The notes beneath the pieces were generated by a model. The model ran no database searches. It was not told where the DNA came from and saw only the letters and a program-made list of their open reading frames with translations. A DNA stretch of 64,000 nt, from positions 461,001 to 525,000 of the forward strand of contig NZ_CP034437.1 of NCBI RefSeq assembly GCF_003952225.1. Reading direction: 5' to 3'. The stretch comes from Paenibacillus albus (GTDB taxonomy: Bacteria; Bacillota; Bacilli; Paenibacillales; Paenibacillaceae). The translations under genes were made by a program, and so were the position numbers. Positions 53,661 to 63,324 of the stretch are shown here, one piece after another (positions within the stretch are counted from its first letter, which is position 1; each line of letters opens with the position of its first letter).

Positions 53661-54149
53661 ATGTTAGGTAAATTGTTCAAATCGAAGAAAGCAACGCTAG
53701 AAATCGTCTCTCCTCTCACAGGCAAAGCCGTGCAGCTCACAGAAGTGCCGGATGAAGCTTTCGCAGGCAAGCATATGGGCGATGGTGTTGCCATTGAGCC
53801 GACTGTCGGCAAGCTGATCGCGCCGTTCGACGGAACGATTGCGCATGTCATTCATACGAACCATGCCGTCATCATCGAGCATGAATCAGGCGTGCAGCTG
53901 CTTGCACATATCGGTATCAATACGGTAGCGATGCAAGGCGAAGGCTTCACAGGCCATGTCCAAACAGGCGACACGGTCAAAGCTGGGCAAACACTCATTG
54001 AATTCGACATCGATAAAATTAAAGCAGCCGGATATCCGGTCATTACACCAGTCATCATTGCTAACGGCGAGACGGTTGCGGAGATGGAAACCATGTTCGG
54101 CGATGTGAAAGCAGGCGATACAACCGTCATTCGCGCGGTGCTTGCATAG
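53661..54149 (+). CDS. Glucose PTS EIIA component
   Basis: 162 residues; ATG at 53661 with GAAGGAAATT upstream. Phosphocarrier EIIA-Glc: His 83 in QLLAHIGINTVAM is the phosphorylated residue, His 68 in HTNHAVIIEH its partner. In B. subtilis this domain is the C terminus of PtsG; here it is its own gene between glcT and the EIICB gene, as in a Crr-type system. Confidence 0.93.
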   Translation: MLGKLFKSKKATLEIVSPLTGKAVQLTEVPDEAFAGKHMGDGVAIEPTVGKLIAPFDGTIAHVIHTNHAVIIEHESGVQLLAHIGINTVAMQGEGFTGHVQTGDTVKAGQTLIEFDIDKIKAAGYPVITPVIIANGETVAEMETMFGDVKAGDTTVIRAVLA

Positions 54150-54194
54150 CGTTATGCATGATTCACACTACATCTTAGAAGGGATTGAGACGAC

Positions 54195-55670
54195 ATGTTA
54201 GCATTTCTGCAAAGAATCGGAAAGGCGCTTATGCTTCCCGTTGCCGTACTCCCCGCGCTGTCCATTCTGCTGCGGTTCGGCAACATCAATTATGTCACTG
54301 ATTTTCATTTTGGCGAAGGGTTCGGCGGATGGCTGAATCAATATGTTGCTCCATTCCTCGCTGCAGGCGGCGGCGCGATCTTCGATAATTTGCCGCTTCT
54401 GTTCGCAGTCGGCGTCGCGATCGGCCTTGCCGGGGACGCAGTAGCAGCGCTTGCTGCCGTACTGGCTTACTTGGTACTGACGAATGTGCTGGCTAAAGTG
54501 CCGGTCGCATTCGCAGACTTCGTCGGCAAGGATGCGAAGCTCGACATGGGCGTGCTCGGCGGTATCATCGCGGGTATGTTCGCAGCCTACTTCTACAATC
54601 GTTATCATAATATTAAACTTCCTGACTGGCTCGGCTTCTTCTCGGGCAAGCGATTCGTGCCCATCATCACATCGCTCGCAATGGTTGTTATCGGCCTGAT
54701 CTTCGGTCTGATCTGGGGTCCGGTGCAAAATGTACTCGATGACTTCGGACAATGGGTCGTCGACCTTGGAGGTATCGGCTCCGGCATCTTCATGATGGCG
54801 AACCGGCTGCTGATTCCTTTTGGCCTCCACCATATTCTCAACTCGATTGCATGGTTCCAGATCGGCAGCTTTACAGATGCAGCAGGCAAAGTCGTACACG
54901 GCGACTTGACCCGTTTCTTCGCCGGAGATGCGACAGCTGGGATGTTCATGACAGGCTTCTTCCCGATCATGATGTTCGCGCTTCCTGCAGGTGCGCTGGC
55001 GATTATTCAATCTGCTCGCCCTGAGAAGCGCAAAGCAATTGCTTCGGTATTCGTCGGCGCAGCTGTTGCATCATTCCTGACAGGGATTACGGAGCCGCTC
55101 GAATTCGCATTCATGTTCGTCGCTCCAGGCCTTTATGTCATCCATGCAATACTGACAGGCCTTTCCGGCTATATCACCTATACGATTGGCATCAAGCATG
55201 GTTTTGGATTCTCCGCGGGTCTCATCGACTATCTGGTCAACTACCCGCTCGCCACGAAACCTCTGCTGCTGATCCCAATTGGATTGATTTTCGCAGTCGT
55301 GTACTACTTCCTGTTCCGCTTCGTCATCGTGAAGTTCAATCTCAAGACGCCTGGCCGCGAAGACGATGATGCGCTTGTTGGCACAACGCCAGAGCAGCGC
55401 ACTGGTACGGCTGGCAAAGCAGGTGCGGCTGGAGGCAATGATAAAGCGGCTCGCGTGCTTGAGAACATTGGCGGTTCGGACAACATTGTCGGCATTGACG
55501 CATGTATTACTCGCCTTCGCCTCGTTGTGAAGGACGATAAGGCCGTCAATGATTCGGCACTCAAAGCACTTGGCGCTTCCGGCGTTATGCGGCTTGGCTC
55601 CGGTGCCGTGCAGGTTATTTTCGGTACACAATCCGAGCGTTTGAAGGACGATATTAAGAAACTGATGTAA
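54195..55670 (+). CDS. ptsG: Glucose-type PTS EIICB permease
   Basis: 491 residues. EIIC membrane domain about 1-390 with ten hydrophobic segments and the sugar-binding region TGITEPLEFAFMFVAPGLY; EIIB domain about 415-491 with the phosphorylated Cys 437 in GIDACITRLRL. A Gly/Ala/Thr-rich linker joins them. No EIIA domain. The EIIC sequence (FGLHHILNSIAWFQIG, GIKHGFGFSAGLIDYLVNY) fits the glucose/N-acetylglucosamine group; glucose is favoured because of GlcT. Confidence 0.92.
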   Translation: MLAFLQRIGKALMLPVAVLPALSILLRFGNINYVTDFHFGEGFGGWLNQYVAPFLAAGGGAIFDNLPLLFAVGVAIGLAGDAVAALAAVLAYLVLTNVLAKVPVAFADFVGKDAKLDMGVLGGIIAGMFAAYFYNRYHNIKLPDWLGFFSGKRFVPIITSLAMVVIGLIFGLIWGPVQNVLDDFGQWVVDLGGIGSGIFMMANRLLIPFGLHHILNSIAWFQIGSFTDAAGKVVHGDLTRFFAGDATAGMFMTGFFPIMMFALPAGALAIIQSARPEKRKAIASVFVGAAVASFLTGITEPLEFAFMFVAPGLYVIHAILTGLSGYITYTIGIKHGFGFSAGLIDYLVNYPLATKPLLLIPIGLIFAVVYYFLFRFVIVKFNLKTPGREDDDALVGTTPEQRTGTAGKAGAAGGNDKAARVLENIGGSDNIVGIDACITRLRLVVKDDKAVNDSALKALGASGVMRLGSGAVQVIFGTQSERLKDDIKKLM

Positions 55671-55715
55671 TGAAATGATGATATGAGCAAGGATAACAGA
55701 GGAGGAACCACATTC

Positions 55716-55976
55716 ATGGAACAGACATATACGATTGGCAGCGAGCTTGGCATCCACGTACGCCCTGCGAAATTGATTGTAGAGGCGGTTAAGAAATATG
55801 CGGGCACCGAAGTATTCCTAGAGAAAGACGGCAAACGCGTAGCGGCAAAAAGTCTTGTTAACGTGCTTACGCTCGGCGCGAAGCACGGCGACAGCGTCAC
55901 TGTGATTACGGAAGGCGATCAAGCAGAAGCCGCGCAGCAGGAAATCGGTACAATATTGGCGGAGCACGCGAAATGA
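55716..55976 (+). CDS. ptsH: Phosphocarrier protein HPr
   Basis: 86 residues from ATG 55716 (GAGGAGGAACCACATTC upstream). Catalytic His 14 in LGIHVRPAKL and the regulatory Ser 46 in AAKSLVNVLTLG, the site of HPr kinase that makes P-Ser-HPr for CcpA. The residue after Ser 46 is Leu rather than the usual Ile/Met. The frame is open upstream but has no start with a ribosome site. Confidence 0.94.
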   Translation: MEQTYTIGSELGIHVRPAKLIVEAVKKYAGTEVFLEKDGKRVAAKSLVNVLTLGAKHGDSVTVITEGDQAEAAQQEIGTILAEHAK

Positions 55977-57706
55977 AGCTGAACGGAATTGCGGCTTCAT
56001 CCGGCATCGCGATCGGTCCGGCTTGGGTCATTGAACAGCTCGACGAAGCAGCTCTTCCCGCTTCGATCGAGGCTTCCGCAGCCGTTGGCGAGACGAAACG
56101 GCTGGAAACCGCTGTCGCCGCAAGCATCGCAGAGGTTAGCGGGCTGCGCGATCGGATGGCTGCTGAAGGACGGACAGAAGAAACGGAGATTTTCGAAGGG
56201 CATTTACTGCTGCTCGAAGACGAGGAGCTGATCGGCCGTGCGCTGGAATTCATCGCTTCCGAGCTGAAGCCTGCTGCCGCTGCCATTGCAGCGGCGCGGG
56301 ACGAAATCGCGGCGATGTTCGAGAGCCTCGATGATGAATACTTGCGCGAGCGTGCTGCAGATATTCGCGACGTATGCGGACGCGTCATCGGCCATCTGAC
56401 CGGCCGCGCAGGCGTGCCTTCGTCGGTGGATGGCGACCCCGTCGTACTCGTGACGGCGGATCTAACGCCGTCCGATACGGCGCAGCTGAACGAGGCCGCC
56501 GTGGCTGGCTTCGTGACCATGATCGGCGGACGCACCTCGCATTCCGCGATTATCGCGCGGTCATCAGGCTTCCCGGCTATTGTCGGCATGGGCCGCGGGC
56601 TTGAGTCGGTCAAGAACGGACAGCTGCTCATCGTCGATGGTTCGACGGGCGAGCTGTTCGTTGATCCTGATGCGGCCGTGGCGCAGGAATATCGAGAGAA
56701 GCAAAGGGCTCTGGAAGCACGCCGGGAGGGACTCGGCGCATTGCTGGACGCGGAGTCGGTGTCCTCCGACGGCGTCCATGTGGAGCTTGCCGCGAACATC
56801 GGCTCTCCAGACGATGCGGCGGGAGCGCGTGCTGCAGGCGCGGAAGGCATCGGCTTGTTCCGCACCGAGTTTCTGTATATGGGCCGCGACTCGCTGCCAA
56901 CGGAAGAGGAGCAGTTCGCCGCATATAAGAAAGCGGCGGAAGCGTTCAAGCCAGGCGCGCCAATTGTCATCCGCACGATGGATATCGGCGGCGACAAGGA
57001 GCTGCCGCTGCTCGATCTGCCGAAGGAGGACAATCCGTTCCTCGGCTACCGGGCGATCCGGATCTCGCTCGATCGGCATGACCTGTTCAAGACGCAGCTC
57101 CGCGCGATTCTGCGGGCGAGCGCCCACGGGAACGTGAAGGTGATGTTCCCGATGATCGCGACGCTTGCGGAGTTCCGCGCGGCGAAGGCTTTATTGATGG
57201 GATGCCGTGATGAGCTGGTTGCCGAAGGCATTGCTGTCGGCGATGGCGTCGAAGTCGGCATTATGATTGAAGTGCCGGGCGCTGCCATGATGGCCGACCG
57301 TTTCGCGCGGGAGGTCGATTTCTTCAGCATCGGCACGAACGATCTGACGCAGTACACGATGGCTGCGGATCGAATGAACGAGAAGCTAACCGCTCTCGGC
57401 GATCCGATGCAGCCGGCTGTGCTTCGGCTCATCGAACGCGTCATCCGCGCAGCCGAAGCCGAAGGCAAGTGGGTGGGCATGTGCGGCGAAATGGCGGGCC
57501 AGCCGCATGCCGTTCCTCTCCTGCTAGGCCTCGGCCTGCAGGAGTTCAGCATGAGCGCGAACGCGGTGCTCGAAGCGCGAGCCCTCATCCGCCAGCTAAG
57601 CAAGCAGGAGATGGCAGCTTTGGCGGCCGAGGCGCTCGATCTCGACTCGCCACAAGCGATCCGCGAGCTCGTCGAAGCGCGCGTGCCTGCGGTGCTCGGG
57701 CTGTAG
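55973..57706 (+). CDS. ptsI: PTS enzyme I
   Basis: 577 residues; ATG overlaps the ptsH stop (ATGA). Passes phosphate from PEP to HPr. Active His 190 in GGRTSHSAIIARSSG; PEP-binding barrel with GLFRTEFLYMGRD, GTNDLTQYTMAADRMN and the catalytic Cys in GMCGEMAG. Last gene of the PTS operon, followed by a terminator. Confidence 0.97.
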   Translation: MKLNGIAASSGIAIGPAWVIEQLDEAALPASIEASAAVGETKRLETAVAASIAEVSGLRDRMAAEGRTEETEIFEGHLLLLEDEELIGRALEFIASELKPAAAAIAAARDEIAAMFESLDDEYLRERAADIRDVCGRVIGHLTGRAGVPSSVDGDPVVLVTADLTPSDTAQLNEAAVAGFVTMIGGRTSHSAIIARSSGFPAIVGMGRGLESVKNGQLLIVDGSTGELFVDPDAAVAQEYREKQRALEARREGLGALLDAESVSSDGVHVELAANIGSPDDAAGARAAGAEGIGLFRTEFLYMGRDSLPTEEEQFAAYKKAAEAFKPGAPIVIRTMDIGGDKELPLLDLPKEDNPFLGYRAIRISLDRHDLFKTQLRAILRASAHGNVKVMFPMIATLAEFRAAKALLMGCRDELVAEGIAVGDGVEVGIMIEVPGAAMMADRFAREVDFFSIGTNDLTQYTMAADRMNEKLTALGDPMQPAVLRLIERVIRAAEAEGKWVGMCGEMAGQPHAVPLLLGLGLQEFSMSANAVLEARALIRQLSKQEMAALAAEALDLDSPQAIRELVEARVPAVLGL

Positions 57707-57720
57707 TTTGTTAGTTGGAG

Positions 57721-57759
57721 ACCTTCCACCCTCACGAACATGAGGGTGGGAGGTTTTTT
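57721..57759 (+). terminator. Terminator of the PTS operon
   Basis: ACCTTCCACCCTCA / TGAGGGTGG-GAGGT hairpin followed by six T, 15 bases after the ptsI stop. Confidence 0.9.
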
Positions 57760-57761
57760 GT

Positions 57762-57795
57762 GGTGTTGGTGTTGGTGTTGGTGTTGGTGTTGGTG
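57762..57795. repeat. GGTGTT hexanucleotide microsatellite
   Basis: Five exact copies of GGTGTT plus GGTG, starting three bases after the terminator's T tract. Confidence 0.95.
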
Positions 57796-57828
57796 AATGA
57801 AAATCCCCTAGGGCACCGCACTAAGAAG

Positions 57829-58253
57829 CTGGTTTGCTGGACTACTTCAGCCTAAATGGCGGTTTAACGACGAATGTAGCTGGTCTACTGGACTACTTTA
57901 GGCTAAATGGTGGTTTATCGGCGAATGTAGCTGGTCTGTTGGACTACTTCAGGCTAAATAGTGGTTTATCGGCGAATGTAGCTGGTCTGCTGGACTACTT
58001 TAGGCTAAATAGTGGTTTATCGGCGAATGTAGCTGGTCTGCTGGACTACTTTAGGCTAAATAGTGGTTTATCGGCGAATGTAGCTGGTCTGCTGGACTAC
58101 TTTAGGCTAAATAGTGGTTTATCGGCGAATGTAGCTGGTCTGCTGGACTACTTTAGGCTAAATAGTGGTTTATCGGCGAATGTAGCTGGTCTGCTGGACT
58201 ACTTTAGGCTAATTAGTGGTTTTCCAGCGAATGTAGCTGGTCTGCTGGACTAC
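57829..58253. repeat. 51-bp tandem repeat array, eight copies plus a partial ninth
   Basis: Eight head-to-tail units of exactly 51 bp from 57829 to 58236, then 17 bases of a ninth. Units start CTGGTCTGCTGGACTAC and end GGCGAATGTAG; units 4 to 7 are identical, the outer ones carry a few changes each. Because 51 is divisible by three, a frame stays open (17-residue repeat with LLDYFRLNSGLSANVAG) but it starts at a TTG without a ribosome site. Sequence to 58506 holds scattered remnants such as TTTTCCAGCGAAT and CCACCAATGTAG and no gene I can support. Confidence 0.9.
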
Positions 58254-58506
58254 ATTGTTTGCCAACCAACACCACTATCGCGCCACCACCAATGTAGATC
58301 CCTCGGGGATTCTCTTTCCCGCCTGCCTGCCCTCTAAAAATGTGGAGTCCCACGCACCTTACTTGCTGCTTTTCCAGCGAATATCCGTCGATGTGGTACA
58401 CCTCTTTTCACTTTTTCGCAGGTTTTCCACCAATGTAGAGTCCTACATACCTCACTCCCACATTTCCACCCGCTCACCGCCAATCAATTACCTCGCACCA
58501 ATTACC

Positions 58507-59082
58507 TTACTCGCTCTGCCCCTCCAACCAATCCTCTTTCTCAAGCCGATAGTAGTGATACGGCTCGTCATCTATCTCAACGCTCCCTTCCGACCGGAAC
58601 CCGCACTTCTCTATGACCCTATTCGACGCCGCATTCCCCAGCAGCGCAACCGCGCTCAGCACCTCAACGTTCGTGCACTCGAACAAATAGCCGATCATCC
58701 CCTGCGCGGCCCGGGTCGTGTAACCCTTACCCCGATGCTCCTTCGAGATGGCATACATAATCTCTCGATTCGGAGACGGCAGCTCATCCTTCGGACCCGA
58801 GCAGCACCAGCCAATTAGCTCACCCGTTTCCTTCAAAATCATCGCCAACCGCAAACGAAGCTCACCTACATCGCCACCGTCCGATACCGTCGCAATAAAC
58901 TGCCCATTCTCGGGCATTTCATAGTTCATGAACCAATCTGTCCGCTGCTCCTTCGATACGTTCCAACCCGGCAAATATTCATAAATTTCCGGTTGCCACG
59001 TCAGCGCATGAAACCCATCTAAATCTGCAGCGACGAATTCCCGCAAATACACTTCCCCACAGTCAATCCGAATGCCATTCAT
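58507..59082 (-). CDS. GNAT-family N-acetyltransferase (RimJ/RimL type)
   Basis: 191 residues. N-terminal YLREFVAADLDGFHALTWQPEIY is typical of the RimJ/RimL-like group; acetyl-CoA loop in ISKEHRGKGYTTRAAQGMIGY and the end N-AASNRVIEKCGFRSEGSV. Could modify ribosomal or other N termini, or small amines; substrate unknown. Confidence 0.9.
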   Translation of the reverse strand: MNGIRIDCGEVYLREFVAADLDGFHALTWQPEIYEYLPGWNVSKEQRTDWFMNYEMPENGQFIATVSDGGDVGELRLRLAMILKETGELIGWCCSGPKDELPSPNREIMYAISKEHRGKGYTTRAAQGMIGYLFECTNVEVLSAVALLGNAASNRVIEKCGFRSEGSVEIDDEPYHYYRLEKEDWLEGQSE

Positions 59083-59171
59083 TACCCATCATTCCTTCCC
59101 ATTTCAACCTACCAAGCTCCATCATACATCTGTAATCCAATCCGAAGTGGGTATAAAATGACTATAATGCA

Positions 59172-59213
59172 CAAAAAAACCGCCCCCAAGCCACGACTGG
59201 CCCAGGAACGGTT
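59172..59213 (-). terminator. Terminator of glnS
   Basis: Minus strand: AACCG-TTCC ... GGGG-CGGTT stem with an internal GGGCC/GGCT pairing and seven T, about 32 bases after the stop. Confidence 0.85.
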
Positions 59214-59244
59214 CACATTAATTACTCTATATCAAGCCTTTATA

Positions 59245-60903
59245 TCAAGCCTTCGGGTCAAAAGAACTCTTCAGCGACACGATACGGTTGAATACAACCT
59301 TCGACTCGCTTGTATGCTTCGGATCAACGTTGAAGTAGCCGTGGCGGAAGAATTGGAACTTGTCCTGTCCGCGCGCTTCCTTCATGTTCGGCTCAACGAA
59401 GCCTTGCAGCACTTCGAGCGAATTCGGATTGATGCGCTCGAGGAACTCCTTGTCCTCATCGTCCGCGTTGTCGACGAGCAGCGGCTCGAACAAGCGGAAT
59501 TCCGCAGGTACCGCTTGGGAGGCTTCCACCCAGTGGATCGTACCTTTCACTTTGCGGCCTGTGAAGCCGGAGCCGCTCTTCGTCTCCGGATCGTATGTGC
59601 AGCGCAGCTCAACCACGTTGCCAGCTTCATCCTTGATAACCTCTTCGCACTTAATAAAGTACGCGTGCTTCAGACGAACCTCATTGCCCGGGAACAACCG
59701 GAAGTACTTCGCCGGCGGGTTCTCCATAAAGTCGTCCTGCTCGATATAGATCTCACGCGAGAACGGAATTTGGCGGTTGCCCATCTCTTCGTTCTCCGCA
59801 TTGTTCTCCGCTTCAAGCATCTCGACTTGGCCTTCCGGATAGTTCGTGATTACTACCTTCAGAGGCGCAAGCACAGCCATTGTCCGAGGCGCCTTCAGCT
59901 TCAAGTCCTCACGGATGAAGAACTCCAGCATCCGCTCGTCTACAACGCTGTACGCGCGAGCAACGCCAATCTCGCGGCAGAACGCACGCAGCGATTCCGC
60001 TGTGAATCCGCGGCGGCGAAGGCCGCTGATTGTCGGCATACGCGGATCGTCCCAGCTCTCAACGACGCCTTGATCGACCAGCAGCTTCAAGTAACGTTTG
60101 CTCATAATCGTATTGGTTACGTTCAAACGGGCAAACTCATATTGTCTCGGCTGCGATTCCATCTCGCATTCGGCAATGGCCCAATCGTAAAGCGGACGGT
60201 GATCCTCGAACTCTAATGTGCAGACGGAGTGTGTCACGCCTTCAATGGCATCGCTGATCGGATGTGCGTAATCGTACATCGGGTAGATGCACCAAGCGTC
60301 GCCCGTCCGGTGGTGATGCGCATGCGCAATCCGGTACAGAGCCGGGTCACGCAGATTGATATTCGGCGAACTCATATCGATCTTTGCACGCAGAATCCGC
60401 TCGCCGTCCTTGAATTCACCCGCACGCATGCGAGCGAACAAGTCGAGATTCTCTTCGACGCTGCGATCGCGGTAAGGGCTGTTTTGGCCTGGAACGGTCA
60501 AGGTGCCGCGCATTTCACGCATTTCTTCCGCGGTCAGATCGCAGACGAACGCTTTGCCTTTCTTTATAAGAAGCACAGCGCGCTCATACAGCTCTTCAAA
60601 ATAATCCGAAGCGAAGCGGAGATCATCCCACTCGAATCCAAGCCATTTCACATCTTCTTGGATGGATTCAACGTATTCCGTATCTTCCTTCACCGGGTTC
60701 GTATCGTCGAAACGAAGGTTTGTTTTGCCGCCGTATTCATCGGCAAGCTCGAAGTTCAAGCAGATCGACTTGGCATGTCCAATGTGCAGATACCCGTTCG
60801 GCTCGGGCGGAAATCTTGTAATTACCTCTTTCACTTTACCGGCTTTCAAATCTTCAGCCACGATACTTTTAATAAAGTTAGAGGATGAGGTCTTGTTCTC
60901 CAT
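59245..60903 (-). CDS. glnS: Glutaminyl-tRNA synthetase
   Basis: 552 residues from ATG 60903 (AGGAGTGTTGATTGCG upstream). Class I synthetase: HIGH motif in [17 protein letters not shown] and KMSKS equivalent MSKRYL in [14 protein letters not shown]-terminal double beta-barrel as in E. coli GlnRS. Most Firmicutes charge tRNA-Gln through GluRS and GatCAB, so a direct GlnRS points to an acquired gene in this lineage or its ancestor. Confidence 0.96.
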   Translation of the reverse strand: MENKTSSSNFIKSIVAEDLKAGKVKEVITRFPPEPNGYLHIGHAKSICLNFELADEYGGKTNLRFDDTNPVKEDTEYVESIQEDVKWLGFEWDDLRFASDYFEELYERAVLLIKKGKAFVCDLTAEEMREMRGTLTVPGQNSPYRDRSVEENLDLFARMRAGEFKDGERILRAKIDMSSPNINLRDPALYRIAHAHHHRTGDAWCIYPMYDYAHPISDAIEGVTHSVCTLEFEDHRPLYDWAIAECEMESQPRQYEFARLNVTNTIMSKRYLKLLVDQGVVESWDDPRMPTISGLRRRGFTAESLRAFCREIGVARAYSVVDERMLEFFIREDLKLKAPRTMAVLAPLKVVITNYPEGQVEMLEAENNAENEEMGNRQIPFSREIYIEQDDFMENPPAKYFRLFPGNEVRLKHAYFIKCEEVIKDEAGNVVELRCTYDPETKSGSGFTGRKVKGTIHWVEASQAVPAEFRLFEPLLVDNADDEDKEFLERINPNSLEVLQGFVEPNMKEARGQDKFQFFRHGYFNVDPKHTSESKVVFNRIVSLKSSFDPKA

Positions 60904-60976
60904 CGCAATCAACACTCCTAGCAGAATCTTATCCTACTATCATACACAATTTTTATCATGTTTATAAATAGGATTA

Positions 60977-61022
60977 TTGACATTCGTTAGGCAAAATAAA
61001 TATACTTAGGTTAGCTAACTAA
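60977..61022 (+). promoter_or_regulatory. Promoter and operator of the MarR-ABC operon
   Basis: TTGACA (60977-60982), 18 bases, TATACT (61001-61006). Directly after it is TTAGGTTAGCTAACTAA (61006-61022), with a perfect 10-bp palindrome GTTAGCTAAC at its centre: a typical MarR-type site. The spacer contains TTCGTTAGGCAAAA, which also occurs at the TetR operator. Confidence 0.8.
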
Positions 61023-61051
61023 ATTAAATTGTTCAGGAGGAGATTCCCATC

Positions 61052-61591
61052 ATGTCCGAACATGATGAACAACAAGACCGTAACTGTCACGCTCCCCATG
61101 AACTGATTCGCGCATTTCGCCAGCTTCGGAATATCTCATGGAACAATCGGCGGCCCATCGAGAACTGCACGCCTGCCGAGACGATGACCCTATTCTTCAT
61201 TCGCAAAGCGACGCGCGAGCAGCCGGAAGGGCTCAAAGCGTCCGAGCTCAGCAACATGATGAATGTCGCTTCCCCGACGATGACCCAAACACTCAACGTG
61301 CTGGCTGCAAGAGGCTTCATTGACCGGGAGACCGACCCGAATGACCGTAGAGCGCTGCGAATCAAGCTGACGGAAGAAGGCGCGCGCCTCACCCAAATGG
61401 CCGAGTCCAAAATGCAAGAAAGATTAGCCGCGCTTATTGCGCATCTTGGCGAGGAACGTGCCCGCCTGCTCGTGGAGCTTATTGACGAAGCAACTGCGTT
61501 CTTCCAAGCCGACAATCCCGAAGAAAATCCGGCCTGCTTCAAGTTCAATCGGAACAACAATCAATCTACCAATTCCAAAGAGGGTGACTAA
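61052..61591 (+). CDS. MarR-family regulator
   Basis: 179 residues. Winged helix with LKASELSNMMNVASPTMTQ (recognition helix) and FIDRETDPNDRRALRIKLTEEG (wing with the conserved D-x-R-D/R). First gene of an operon with the ABC exporter, behind a palindromic operator: probable autorepressor that also controls the exporter. ATG behind CAGGAGGAGATTCCC. Confidence 0.92.
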   Translation: MSEHDEQQDRNCHAPHELIRAFRQLRNISWNNRRPIENCTPAETMTLFFIRKATREQPEGLKASELSNMMNVASPTMTQTLNVLAARGFIDRETDPNDRRALRIKLTEEGARLTQMAESKMQERLAALIAHLGEERARLLVELIDEATAFFQADNPEENPACFKFNRNNNQSTNSKEGD

Positions 61592-61596
61592 TCGCT

Positions 61597-63324
61597 ATGA
61601 TGAAACTGCTGCGCATGCTGCGTCCCTACTGGGTTCTCGTGTTCTTCGTGCTTTTATTCGTATTCCTGCAATCGTTATCTGACCTCTATCTGCCGACATT
61701 GCTTGCTGACATCGTCGACAAAGGCGTTGTACAAGGCGACAATCCATACATATGGAAAGTCGGCGGCCTCATGCTGCTCATCGCGCTCGGCGGCGGTATC
61801 TGCTCTATCGGCGCCAGCTACTTGTCCGCCAAATCAGCCGGAGGCTTCGGCCGCGATCTGCGCAGCCGCGTGTTCAGCCATGTAGAGAAATATTCGCTGC
61901 ATGAGTTTGACCAGATCGGAACAGCTTCCCTTATCACGCGTACAACGAATGATATTACGCAAGTTCAGCAAGTGCTCATGATGATGATGCGAGTCATGGT
62001 CATGGCGCCTATGATGTGCTTCGGCGGTATCATTATGGCACTGTATAAGGATGCAACGCTATCGCTTGTTATCATTGCAATCGTACCGATCCTTGCGATC
62101 ATTATCTTTGCCATCGTCAGCCGTGGCGTGCCACTGTTCAAGGTGATGCAGACGAAGATCGACAAGCTGAACCTCGTGCTCCGCGAAAATCTCACCGGCA
62201 TTCGCGTTATCCGCTCCTTCAACCGGACTACGCATGAACAAGGCCGCTTTAATGCAGCAAATCATGATCTGACGGAGACGTCGATCAAAGTAAACCGCAT
62301 TATGGCGTCGCTCATGCCAATCATGATGCTCGTCATTAACTTCGCGAGCTTAGCGATCGTCTGGTTCGGCGGCCTGCGTATCGATAGCGGCAATATGGAA
62401 GTCGGCGACTTGATGGCTTTCATCCAGTACGCGTGGCAGATCATGTTTGCCCTGATCTTCGCTTCCATGATGTTCGTTATGATTCCGCGCGCTTCCGCTT
62501 CGGCGGCACGGATCAATGAAGTGCTGAACACGGTGCCGGATATTAACGATCCTGCAGCGCCGAAGACAGCTTCCGCCGCACGCGGCGAGCTGGCGTTCAA
62601 TAATGTGTCGTTCCACTATCCTGGCGCTGAGATGGCAGCACTCTCGAATATCTCCTTCACAGCAGGCCGCGGCGAGGTTACCGCGATTATCGGCGGTACC
62701 GGCTCAGGCAAATCGACGCTGATCAACCTTATTCCGCGCTTCTACGATGTGACGGGCGGCAGCATTACGATCGGCGGCGTCGATGTGCGCGAGCTGACGC
62801 AGGAGACGCTCCGTTCCATGGTCGGCCTTGTCCCGCAGAAGGCCGTGCTGTTCACCGGCTCAATTGCGGATAACATTCGCTTCGGCAAAGAAGACGCGAC
62901 CGAAGAGGAGATCCGTCATGCGGCAGTCATTGCGCAGGCACAAGAATTTGTCTCTGAGATGAAGGAAGGCTTCGATTCGCCAATCGCACAAGGCGGCACG
63001 AACGTCTCCGGCGGCCAGAAGCAGCGGCTGTCCATTGCCCGCGCGCTTGTCCGCAAACCGGATATCTACTTATTCGACGACAGCTTCTCGGCGCTCGACT
63101 TCAAGACCGACGCCAAGCTTCGCGAGGCACTGCGCAGCGAGACGACGAATGCTACGGTATTAATCGTTGCACAGCGCGTCAGTACTGTAATGGATGCGGA
63201 CCGGATTATCGTTCTCGACGACGGCCAAATCTCCGCAATCGGCACGCATAAGGATCTGCTGCAAACATCCAGCGTTTATCGCGAAATCGTAACGTCACAG
63301 CTGTCAGAGGAGGAAATCGCATGA
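61597..63324 (+). CDS. ABC exporter half-transporter, degenerate-site subunit (YfiB-like)
   Basis: 575 residues: six-helix membrane domain (1-310), ATPase domain (about 330-575). Walker A GGTGSGKST, signature VSGGQKQRLSIARAL, Walker B IYLFDDSFSALD. The residue after the Walker B Asp is Asp, not Glu, the mark of the non-hydrolytic site in heterodimeric exporters (BmrCD, TM287/288, YfiBC). Its partner follows with an ATGA overlap. Drug or lipid export is likely. Confidence 0.94.
   Translation: MMKLLRMLRPYWVLVFFVLLFVFLQSLSDLYLPTLLADIVDKGVVQGDNPYIWKVGGLMLLIALGGGICSIGASYLSAKSAGGFGRDLRSRVFSHVEKYSLHEFDQIGTASLITRTTNDITQVQQVLMMMMRVMVMAPMMCFGGIIMALYKDATLSLVIIAIVPILAIIIFAIVSRGVPLFKVMQTKIDKLNLVLRENLTGIRVIRSFNRTTHEQGRFNAANHDLTETSIKVNRIMASLMPIMMLVINFASLAIVWFGGLRIDSGNMEVGDLMAFIQYAWQIMFALIFASMMFVMIPRASASAARINEVLNTVPDINDPAAPKTASAARGELAFNNVSFHYPGAEMAALSNISFTAGRGEVTAIIGGTGSGKSTLINLIPRFYDVTGGSITIGGVDVRELTQETLRSMVGLVPQKAVLFTGSIADNIRFGKEDATEEEIRHAAVIAQAQEFVSEMKEGFDSPIAQGGTNVSGGQKQRLSIARALVRKPDIYLFDDSFSALDFKTDAKLREALRSETTNATVLIVAQRVSTVMDADRIIVLDDGQISAIGTHKDLLQTSSVYREIVTSQLSEEEIA

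Noticed and set aside
57834..58337. A 167-codon frame with a 17-residue repeat
   Set aside because: It is open only because the DNA unit is 51 bp; there is no ribosome site at its TTG start and the tail after the repeats is unlike protein. Kept as a DNA repeat.
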